Assembly (NCBI RefSeq): GCF_014203365.1
Contig: NZ_JACHIS010000001.1
Span: 5,890,001 to 5,954,000, forward strand
Direction of reading: 5' to 3'
DNA: 64,000 nucleotides
Source of the DNA: Actinoalloteichus hymeniacidonis
Lineage (GTDB): Bacteria > Actinomycetota > Actinomycetes > Mycobacteriales > Pseudonocardiaceae
Both the position numbers and the translations under genes were made by a program. How positions within the stretch are numbered: position 1 is the stretch's first letter; each line of letters starts with the position of its first letter. The notes beneath the pieces are model-generated. The model saw only the letters and a program-made list of their open reading frames with translations. It was not told the origin of the DNA and made no database searches. Of this stretch, positions 57,450 to 64,000 are shown piece by piece.

Positions 57450-57602
57450 GTGCTGACTGACCGCATCGTCGACCTGATCTCCGCAAGGATCGAACATCAG
57501 GGCAAAAAGCTCATCGCTCGCATCAAACAGGAGTCAGCGCGCATCAGCCGCATCGATTACCAGGCCAACGGCCATTACGAGAATGGCACCTGTGTGTTTT
57601 GA
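57450..57602 (+). pseudogene. Short ORF resembling C-terminus of the immunity-like protein (relic or mini-gene)
   Basis: A 50-codon frame from GTG 57450 to TGA 57602. Its last 34 residues (QGKKLIARIKQES ... IDYQANGHYENGTCVF) match the end of the protein at 36397-36744 at 18 of 34 positions, including DYQANG and the final G-x-C-x-F. The N-terminal two thirds of the longer protein have no counterpart upstream. It is either a remnant of an immunity gene or a very small functional version; AGAAGG just before the GTG is a weak ribosome-binding site. It lies 38 bp from the ispF stop, convergent. Confidence 0.55.
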
Positions 57603-57640
57603 TCCAGGGACGATGCTCGGCTCTGTGTTGAGAAGGACCC

Positions 57641-58138
57641 TCAGCCCTGAACCGGCACCAACAGCGCCGTGGCGATCGCTGCCACGCCCTCACCTCGGCC
57701 GGTGAGACCCAGACCGTCGGTGGTGGTGGCAGTCACACTCACCGGGCCGCCTGCGGCCTCGGAGAGGACCCGCTGGGCCTCTTCGCGGCGGGGGCCGATT
57801 CGTGGGGCGTTGCCGATGATCTGCACGACAGCATTACCGAGTCGGTAGCCCGCCGCCTCGAAACGGCGTCGCACCTCGCCGAGCAGCGCCACGCCGTGCG
57901 CACCCGCCCACTCGGGCGCGCTGGTGCCGAACACCGAACCGAGATCGCCGAGAGCGACCGCGCCGAGCATCGCGTCACACAGGGCGTGCGCGGCGACGTC
58001 ACCATCGGAGTGGCCTGCACAGCCGGTCGCGTCCGGCCAGTGCAGTCCGGCCAGCCAGCAGTCCTTACCCTCTTGAATCGGGTGCACGTCGGTGCCCAAG
58101 CCGACCCGTGGCACGGCAAGAGCGGACAGCTCGGTCAT
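57641..58138 (-). CDS. ispF: 2-C-methyl-D-erythritol 2,4-cyclodiphosphate synthase IspF
   Basis: A 165-residue MEP-pathway enzyme. [12 protein letters not shown] supplies zinc ligands Asp and His; [21 protein letters not shown] and GDLGSVFG are the other active-site motifs; [17 protein letters not shown] near the C-terminus binds the CDP part. Its ATG overlaps the ispD stop (ATGA). In the usual actinobacterial order cysS follows; here an accessory segment follows instead. Confidence 0.97.
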   Translation of the reverse strand: MTELSALAVPRVGLGTDVHPIQEGKDCWLAGLHWPDATGCAGHSDGDVAAHALCDAMLGAVALGDLGSVFGTSAPEWAGAHGVALLGEVRRRFEAAGYRLGNAVVQIIGNAPRIGPRREEAQRVLSEAAGGPVSVTATTTDGLGLTGRGEGVAAIATALLVPVQG

Positions 58139-58887
58139 CGGGCCTCTCCCACGGTCTCGTCGGCTCGCTCCGCCGCCACTGCCTTCTGCGCCAGCATGGC
58201 GTCGACCACCGCGAGATCGAACGGGGTCGTCACCTTGAAGGCATGGGAATGACCGGCAACGATATGCACCGGAATGCCGGACTGCTCCACTAATCCGGCG
58301 TCATCGGTGTTGAGAATCGACATCGGGCTCGCCCCATCGGGGTCAGAATCGAGCCCATAGGCCTTTCGAAGAACATCGACGTCGAAGCCCTGCGGGGTCT
58401 GCACCAACCGCAATCCGGCCCGATCCGGGGTCGCCACCACCCGGCCCGTCGAATCGATCTGCTTGACGGTGTCGGCCACCGGCAGCACCGGAATCACCGC
58501 AGGCAATCCCGAACGCACCGCGTCGACGACCGACCTGATGACCTCGACCGGGGTGAAAGCCCGCGCGGCATCGTGCACCAACACCACCCGGGCCCCGGGC
58601 AAGACAGTAAGGCCGCTCCGCAGTGCCAGACGCACCGAGTCGCCACGTTCAGCGCCACCCACGACCACGCTGACCTGCGACCCGAAACGCTCCACGGCAG
58701 CGACGACGACGGACACCTCGGCCGCTGGGGCGGCGACCACGACATGGTCGACGCATCCGGCGGACAACAATCCGTGCACCGCGTGTACCAACAACGGCTC
58801 GCCTGCGACCTCGACCAGCGCCTTCGGCACCTGAGCACCCAAGCGCTCGCCACGTCCGGCCGCAGGCACGACCGCAATGACACTCAC
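58135..58887 (-). CDS. ispD: 2-C-methyl-D-erythritol 4-phosphate cytidylyltransferase IspD
   Basis: A 250-residue nucleotidyltransferase of the MEP isoprenoid pathway. [18 protein letters not shown] is the CTP-binding P-loop-like motif, [10 protein letters not shown] the next conserved block, and [12 protein letters not shown] and the [11 protein letters not shown] end follow. Starts with GTG; coupled to ispF by a 4-nt overlap and 38 bp behind carD, so all three are likely co-transcribed. Confidence 0.96.
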   Translation of the reverse strand: MSVIAVVPAAGRGERLGAQVPKALVEVAGEPLLVHAVHGLLSAGCVDHVVVAAPAAEVSVVVAAVERFGSQVSVVVGGAERGDSVRLALRSGLTVLPGARVVLVHDAARAFTPVEVIRSVVDAVRSGLPAVIPVLPVADTVKQIDSTGRVVATPDRAGLRLVQTPQGFDVDVLRKAYGLDSDPDGASPMSILNTDDAGLVEQSGIPVHIVAGHSHAFKVTTPFDLAVVDAMLAQKAVAAERADETVGEAR

Positions 58888-58925
58888 TGTCCGCTACTTC
58901 CCTATTTACTCAGGGTGCCCAATTT

Positions 58926-59414
58926 TCAGGAAGCAGTTTCCAGAACCTCGTCGAGCAAGATTTCAGCCTTGCCCTCATCGGTGCCCTCTGCCAACGCCAA
59001 CTCACTGACCAGTATTTGCCTGGCCTTGGCCAGCATGCGCTTCTCGCCCGCGGACAGACCGCGATCCTTCTCACGCCGCCAGAGATCGCGCACCACTTCG
59101 GCAACCTTGTTCACATCGCCGGAGGCGAGCTTCTCAAGATTGGCCTTATACCGCCGAGACCAGTTGGTCGGCTCCTCGGTGTGGGGAGCACGCAGCACCT
59201 CGAAGACCCGATTCAGGCCCTCTTGCCCTACGACGTCCCGCACACCGACGATCTCGGCGTTGTCTGCGGGCACTCGCACGGTGAGGTCGCCCTGCGCAAC
59301 CTTCAGGACGAGATACTTCTTCTCCTCGCCCTTGATCACACGGGTCTCGATTGCTTCGATGAGAGCGGCACCGTGGTGCGGGTAGACGACGGTCTCTCCG
59401 ACCTTGAAAACCAT
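58926..59414 (-). CDS. carD: CarD-family RNA polymerase-binding regulator
   Basis: A 162-residue CarD/CdnL protein. The N-terminal RNA-polymerase-interacting Tudor-like domain ([26 protein letters not shown]) and the C-terminal helical DNA-binding domain with the conserved Trp ([33 protein letters not shown]) are intact. CarD stabilises open complexes at rRNA and many housekeeping promoters. It leads the carD-ispD-ispF unit and is divergent from an LpqE-like lipoprotein, as in mycobacteria. Confidence 0.97.
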   Translation of the reverse strand: MVFKVGETVVYPHHGAALIEAIETRVIKGEEKKYLVLKVAQGDLTVRVPADNAEIVGVRDVVGQEGLNRVFEVLRAPHTEEPTNWSRRYKANLEKLASGDVNKVAEVVRDLWRREKDRGLSAGEKRMLAKARQILVSELALAEGTDEGKAEILLDEVLETAS

Positions 59415-59701
59415 GTGTCCTCTGCCCCTTTCGCTGATGCCATCTTAACACGCAGGGCAATTCACGTCCGGCCGACCGACCAACCTTCCGCGCAGGTCAG
59501 CGCCAGTGTCCGGGGGTTGACAAACAGCCGAAGAACATGCAAGGGCGTTCGCAGAAGATCGGCTGACTGGTCCATTGTGGACTAATACCGATCGGGTACC
59601 TCGGGGACTTGATGTCACGACCGCGAAAGCCGTTGGTTAGGCTGCGCAGGAGGTCACGGGCTCGAGCCCGTCAGCGGCATGGTCTACAGGGAGGACCCGC
59701 A

Positions 59702-60472
59702 TTGAGACGCGCAGAGCAGACGGTGCGGCGTGGGATCGGAACGGGCTCGGCCCGTCGACGTCTCGTACCCGTGGCGCTGGCAGCAGGCATCGCCCTGATC
59801 GCAGGCGGTTGCAGTGCAGGTCAGATCACCCAGACCTCCCGCAAAGAGCCGATCATCGACGGCATCAACGGTGACGTCGGGGACATGGCGATCCGCGACG
59901 CTCAGCTGCTCTTCCCGGTCGGCGAGGACCCGCGCTACGAGGCTGGCGACAGCGTCCCGCTGAGCGTGACCCTGGTCAACACCGGCTCGGTGACCGACAC
60001 GCTCGTCGAGATCACCAGCCCGTCCGCGCAGGTCGTGCAGGTCCAGGGCGACACGGTGATCCCCGGCGGCACCAGCATCGTCGCGACCGTCGACCCGAGG
60101 GACTGGACCGACGCGCAGCGGCAGCTGGCCGAGCAGCAGGAGTCCGCAGACGCCTCCGGCACCCCCGGTGACACCGAGGACGAGGACGGCGAGAACCAGG
60201 ACTCCGAGGACGCCGAGAACCAGGACGGCGACCAGGACAACACGACGGGTGACGAGACCAGCCCGTCCGACCAGCCGGAATCCTCCGCGAACCGCCAGCC
60301 GCTCGAAGACAACGTGATCACGGTGGTCTTGGACGAGCTCGTCAACGACGTGCAGGCAGGCACCAACCTCGAGGTCGTGTTCGTCTTCGAGAACGCAGGC
60401 CAGATCTCGCTCCAGGTTCCGCTTGGCCCGCCCGCCGAGGGCCGCCCGGTCGAGCAGAACGACGAGCACTGA
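59702..60472 (+). CDS. LpqE-like lipoprotein
   Basis: A 256-residue lipoprotein. Twin-basic N-terminus (RRGIGTGSARRRL), hydrophobic VPVALAAGIALIA and lipobox IAGGC (cleavage before Cys about residue 38). The mature part has an Ig-like/DUF461-type fold (MAIRDAQLLFPVGED, VPLSVTLVNTGSVTDTLVEI, DNVITVVLDELVNDV) split by an acidic Asp/Glu/Asn insert around residues 155-200. Position between carD and radA equals lpqE of M. tuberculosis. The TTG at 59702 follows GGGAGG; an ATG at 59609 would add 31 very basic residues. Confidence 0.82.
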   Translation: MRRAEQTVRRGIGTGSARRRLVPVALAAGIALIAGGCSAGQITQTSRKEPIIDGINGDVGDMAIRDAQLLFPVGEDPRYEAGDSVPLSVTLVNTGSVTDTLVEITSPSAQVVQVQGDTVIPGGTSIVATVDPRDWTDAQRQLAEQQESADASGTPGDTEDEDGENQDSEDAENQDGDQDNTTGDETSPSDQPESSANRQPLEDNVITVVLDELVNDVQAGTNLEVVFVFENAGQISLQVPLGPPAEGRPVEQNDEH

Positions 60473-60504
60473 AATCCGCCGCTAGTCGGCCCTGAGTCCG
60501 CGAG

Positions 60505-60533
60505 ACGCGCCGATCCCCCACGGGGTCGGCGCG
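60505..60533 (+). terminator. Hairpin terminator after the LpqE-like gene
   Basis: ACGCGCCGA-t-CCCC pairs with GGGG-TCGGCGCGT (one bulged T) 33 bp beyond the lipoprotein stop, giving a 13-bp stem and short loop. No clear T-run. Confidence 0.68.
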
Positions 60534-60614
60534 TAGTCGCATCCAGCTGACTTCGAGCACCACCGGCGGCCGCGATCGACATCGCGTCGGGGCGGCGGCC
60601 TAGTCTGCTGACCC

Positions 60615-61997
60615 GTGGCCCCGACGAAGAGTGCGAAGCCCGCCCGACCGAGGTACCGCTGTGGCGAATGCGGCCTCGAGGTGCCCAAGTGGGTCGGGCG
60701 GTGTCCCGAATGCCAGGCGTGGGGCAGCATCGATGAGACCGCCGCACCGAGCCGCTCCAGTCTGAGCCGGGTGGCGGCGGGTGCCCCGGCGACGCCGGCG
60801 CGGCCGATCGCCGATGTCGATGTCGAAGCGGCCAGAGCCCGACCGACCGGCGTTCCCGAACTCGACCGCGTCCTCGGTGGCGGGATCGTGCCGGGGGCCG
60901 TGGTGTTGCTCGCAGGCGAACCGGGCGTCGGTAAATCGACCCTGCTCCTCGAAGTCGCCCACCAGTGGGCGGCGGGCCCGGGTGGCCCCGCGCTCTACAT
61001 CACCGGTGAGGAGTCCGCCGGACAGGTCCGGCTGCGAGCCGAGCGCACCGGCAACGTGCACGAATCCCTCTACGTCAGCGCCGAGAGCGACCTGTCGGCG
61101 GTCCTGGGCCACGTCGACGCGGTCCGCCCCGGGCTGTTGATCCTGGACTCGGTGCAGACCGTCCAGTCACCCGAGGTCGAGGGCAGTCCGGGTGGTGTGA
61201 CGCAGGTCCGCGCCGTCACGGTCGCGTTGACGGCGCTGGCCAAGGAACGCGGCCTGCCGGTGGTCCTGGTCGGCCACGTCACCAAGGACGGCTCGGTCGC
61301 GGGGCCTCGGGTATTGGAACACCTGGTCGACGTCGTGCTGCACTTCGAAGGCGACCGGCACTCCACTCTGCGCATGGTGCGCGGGGTGAAGAACCGATTC
61401 GGCCCCGCCGACGAGGTCGGCTGCTTCGAACTCGCCGACGACGGCATCGTCGGGCTGGCCGACCCTTCGGGGCTGTTCCTCAACCGGCGCGAGACCGCGG
61501 TCGCGGGCACTGCGGTGACGGTCGTCGTGGAGGGCAAACGGCCGCTGCTGGCCGAGGTGCAGGCCCTGGTGTCCAAATCCACGCTGGCCATGCCGCGACG
61601 CGCGGTCAGCGGCCTGGACTCCGCTCGGGTCTCGATGATCCTGGCGGTGTTGGAGCGGCGCGGCCGGGTGCGGCTCGGCGAGTCGGACGTCTTCACCGCG
61701 ACGGTCGGCGGCATGAAGGTCAACGAACCCGCCTCAGACCTCGCGGTGGCGCTGGCCGTGGCCTCTGCGGCCAACGATCGGCCGCTCCCGCCGGATCTCG
61801 CCGTGGTCGGCGAGGTAGGCCTGGCCGGCGAGATTCGCCGGGTCGCCGGGGCGGGCAGGCGGTTCGCCGAGGCGGCCCGGCTCGGCTTCACCAGGGCGCT
61901 GGTTCCGCCGGATTCCGGGCCGCTGCCTCCCGAGCTGCGTGCCGTGGTCGTCCCCGACCTGCGTGCCGCGCTGGCGGAGTTGCGTCGGGGCGACTGA
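60615..61997 (+). CDS. radA: DNA repair protein RadA
   Basis: A 460-residue RadA/Sms protein that helps branch migration in recombination. It has an N-terminal zinc finger (CGECG...CPECQ), a RecA-type ATPase with Walker A GEPGVGKSTLL, the RadA-specific KNRFG motif (VRGVKNRFGPADE), and a C-terminal Lon-protease-like domain (DLAVALAVASAA, GEVGLAGEIRRV). GTG start at 60615. In mycobacteria disA follows radA; here a convergent protease gene follows. Confidence 0.97.
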   Translation: MAPTKSAKPARPRYRCGECGLEVPKWVGRCPECQAWGSIDETAAPSRSSLSRVAAGAPATPARPIADVDVEAARARPTGVPELDRVLGGGIVPGAVVLLAGEPGVGKSTLLLEVAHQWAAGPGGPALYITGEESAGQVRLRAERTGNVHESLYVSAESDLSAVLGHVDAVRPGLLILDSVQTVQSPEVEGSPGGVTQVRAVTVALTALAKERGLPVVLVGHVTKDGSVAGPRVLEHLVDVVLHFEGDRHSTLRMVRGVKNRFGPADEVGCFELADDGIVGLADPSGLFLNRRETAVAGTAVTVVVEGKRPLLAEVQALVSKSTLAMPRRAVSGLDSARVSMILAVLERRGRVRLGESDVFTATVGGMKVNEPASDLAVALAVASAANDRPLPPDLAVVGEVGLAGEIRRVAGAGRRFAEAARLGFTRALVPPDSGPLPPELRAVVVPDLRAALAELRRGD

Positions 61998-62018
61998 CCG
62001 CCGCCGAGCCTGCCTGGC

Positions 62019-64000
62019 TCAGTCGGCCTCGGTCTGCCCCGCCACGCCCAGTTGTTCGCGCCTGCGCCGCAGCATCAGCAGCGTCCCCGCGACAAGACCG
62101 GCCGTGCCGAGCAGGGCCAGTAGCGCCACCGACACGCCGGTGTCCGCCAAGTCGGGGTCGCCGCCGGTGGGCGGGTTCGCTCCGGGGCCGCCGGGTGCCT
62201 CCGGAATGACGGTGGTGTGGCCGCCCTCGCTCGGCAGCACGGTGATCGTGATGCTGGTCGGATTCGAGCCGACGTCCTCGACCAGTTGGACAGCGGCGAT
62301 GGTGTGCGAGCCGTGTGACAGCGGCTCGACCAGGGTGATCGACCATTCGCCGTTGTCGTCCACGACGGAGGCCGTGCCGAGATCGACGTCGTCGACGGTC
62401 AGCTCGACCACGGCACCCGGCTCCCCCGTGCCGAAGATCATCGGCGCGGTCTCGTCGATCTCCGCGCCGTCCTGCGGCGAGGTGATGGCGGGCGGGCCGG
62501 GAGCGATGAAGAACCCGCTGGTCGTCTCCCCCGACTGCCACTGCGATCCGTTGGTCGCCGTCCACGACTGCGAGACGGTGATCTCGTAGTGGCCGAGCGC
62601 GAGCTGCTCCTCGGCGGGCAGCCGCCATTCGCCCCGATCATCGGCGGTCACCAGATGGCTCTGTCCCCGATAGGTGACGGTGACCGTCGCACCGGGCTTC
62701 GAAGTGCCCACGATCGGCAGGCTGCGTTCGGTGTGCCGGGAACCGTCCTCCGGGGAGGTCACCACCGGGACGCCCAACGTCGGTTCGTCGGGGTCCAGGA
62801 AGGCGGGGACTCCATCGCCGTTGGCGTCGTGCACCGTTGTCCGATCGGCGGCCAGCTCCTCGTGGTCGGGCACCCCGTCGCCATCGGTGTCCGCCGTGGT
62901 GGTGAGCACCCGCAGGTCGTCACCGAAGTCGCCGATCACATCGGTGGCCAAGGGCTCGGCGAAGGCGATGTTCTGCTCGCCGATCGTCGAGAGACAACGC
63001 CGATCGTCCGGCGTCAACGCCCCGGCGCTGTGCAGGCCGACGGCCAGGGTCCCGGCCAGCACGGCCCCGCCGCTGTCGCCGCGTTCCGTGCAGGCGTCGT
63101 ACCAGAAGCTTCGCTGCGATTTGACGGTGCCGTCGGGGCCGTTGACCCGCACCTCGACGTCGACCTGCTGGATCTGGCCGCACTCCCACTGGCTGGTCTG
63201 GCCGGAATGACAGACCTGCATGCCCTCGATCGGGGCGACGACGCCTTCGACGGGCAGGGTGCCGCCCTGCCAGTCGGTCACCGCAGGCTGCGCGATCAGA
63301 TTCGGATTCTGCACCCGCACGCTCGCGTAATCGTCGCCATCATCGCCATCGGCGATGCTGTTCCAGGCGACGCGCTCGGGAACGCCGATCTCGGTACCGT
63401 CCGCCGCGAGGATCGTCGCCGCATCCGTGGCACAGTGCCCGCTGGTCAACGCCAACGCGCGTCCTTGGCCGTCGATCGCGTTGAAACCCAGCGAGCAGCT
63501 CGCCAACTCGGAGCCGTCCTCGGCGGCGGCGCTGATGCCCTGCCCGCCGAGCAGGTCGGCGGCCTGTTGGGTCTGCGGGGGTTCGAGCACGAACTCGGTG
63601 TTCAGCTCGACGCCGTGGTCGCCGGGTAATTCGGCGGCCAGCGAGCGGCCCGCCGAGGTAGCCGAGAATGCGAGGGTGACGGAGCTGGTCTTGGCGCTGG
63701 TGGAGAGCCCGTAGATCAGGGCCCGTCGCTCTGCGGGCAAGCCGTCGATCCAGGCGCGGAGATCGGCCGAGACCTCGATCAGTCGTTCCTCGTTCACGCC
63801 TCGGATGTGTGCCTCGGCGCCGCGTTGCCGGACCATGTCGGCCGCACCCTGACTTGTCACCGCGACGTTGAGTCTGCCCGCCGCCGGGTCGAACCAGGCG
63901 CCACCGAAATTGTCGGCCAGTTGATCACGGAGGGCATCGGCGGTCGCGGAGGCATCTGCTGCGGCGAGGGAATTCGACGCATAGGTGATCGGGTCGGTCG
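62019..64000 (-). CDS. Secreted S1 (streptogrisin/alpha-lytic type) protease with Ig-like repeats and LAxTG sorting signal (5' end outside window)
   Basis: More than 650 codons; the start lies beyond the right edge. Visible order: a protease prodomain (AWFDPAAGRLNVAVT is typical), catalytic domain with His in TSGHCATDAA, Asp in DDGDDYASVRV and Ser in RGDSGGAVLAG; a calcium-type DTDGDGVPDHEEL / DANGDGVPAFLDPDEP stretch; two bacterial Ig-like domains each with VTSPEDGS or ITSPQDGA starts; then LADTG, a hydrophobic helix (VALLALLGTAGLVAGTLLML) and RRRR tail. It should be exported and sortase-anchored. Confidence 0.88.
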   Translation of the reverse strand, partial: TDPITYASNSLAAADASATADALRDQLADNFGGAWFDPAAGRLNVAVTSQGAADMVRQRGAEAHIRGVNEERLIEVSADLRAWIDGLPAERRALIYGLSTSAKTSSVTLAFSATSAGRSLAAELPGDHGVELNTEFVLEPPQTQQAADLLGGQGISAAAEDGSELASCSLGFNAIDGQGRALALTSGHCATDAATILAADGTEIGVPERVAWNSIADGDDGDDYASVRVQNPNLIAQPAVTDWQGGTLPVEGVVAPIEGMQVCHSGQTSQWECGQIQQVDVEVRVNGPDGTVKSQRSFWYDACTERGDSGGAVLAGTLAVGLHSAGALTPDDRRCLSTIGEQNIAFAEPLATDVIGDFGDDLRVLTTTADTDGDGVPDHEELAADRTTVHDANGDGVPAFLDPDEPTLGVPVVTSPEDGSRHTERSLPIVGTSKPGATVTVTYRGQSHLVTADDRGEWRLPAEEQLALGHYEITVSQSWTATNGSQWQSGETTSGFFIAPGPPAITSPQDGAEIDETAPMIFGTGEPGAVVELTVDDVDLGTASVVDDNGEWSITLVEPLSHGSHTIAAVQLVEDVGSNPTSITITVLPSEGGHTTVIPEAPGGPGANPPTGGDPDLADTGVSVALLALLGTAGLVAGTLLMLRRRREQLGVAGQTEAD

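Noticed and set aside
59517-59522. TTGACA as a -35 box for the LpqE-like gene
   Set aside because: No plausible -10 hexamer occurs 16-19 bp downstream and the start codon is 180 bp away.

Overview
This 64 kb window is chromosomal DNA from a very high-GC actinomycete. Codons end in G or C, GTG and TTG starts are frequent, and several families are typical of Actinobacteria: CarD, LpqE-like lipoprotein, DUF3263, DUF3159, XRE/DUF397 pairs and an AfsR-type regulator. The gene content suggests the Pseudonocardiaceae (Actinoalloteichus-like), but that placement is an inference. I saw no prophage, insertion sequence, rRNA operon or CRISPR array. The window cuts one gene at each edge: thiO on the left and an S1 protease on the right.

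Layout. 0-8 kb: thiamine synthesis in two blocks, thiO-thiS-thiG on + and thiC-thiD on - behind a TPP riboswitch, separated by a FUSC membrane protein and a TetR/oxidoreductase pair. 8-17 kb: def, DUF3263, a LytR_C protein, a GntR regulator with a BadF-type sugar kinase, DUF3159, a 990-residue AfsR-like regulator and an ADP-ribosylglycohydrolase. 17-35 kb: a compatible-solute and sugar region with ectABCD, an aldo/keto reductase, tRNA-Thr, a ThrE-type exporter, otsA, an otsB-GH15 fusion, two LacI regulators and a CUT1 sugar importer with its ATPase. 35.5-36.8 kb: a candidate polymorphic toxin and immunity pair. 36.8-39.8 kb: a zinc-type ABC importer with a candidate Zur box. 39.8-46.7 kb: cell-surface genes (NUDIX, AlgX/SGNH-like protein, DUF418, two tiny Gly-rich membrane proteins, a methyltransferase and an MBOAT acyltransferase).

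46.8-62 kb is the conserved block rlmB-cysS ... ispF-ispD-carD / lpqE-radA, which matches the M. tuberculosis order Rv3579c-Rv3585. Here about 8 kb of accessory genes lie between cysS and ispF: a HAD hydrolase, a translationally coupled three-gene unknown operon, an XRE regulator with three DUF397 genes, a second XRE/TPR regulator divergent from a hexapeptide acyltransferase and an acyl-CoA dehydrogenase, a NUDIX hydrolase, and a short ORF resembling the C-terminus of the immunity protein found 21 kb away. The window ends in a secreted S1 protease carrying a LAxTG-type sorting signal.

The least described items are the toxin/immunity pair with its distant relic, the island that interrupts cysS-ispF, the acyltransferase/acyl-CoA dehydrogenase cassette inside it, a 28-bp nested palindrome between the LacI genes, and the strongly G-poor coding strand of the sugar-transport ATPase gene.
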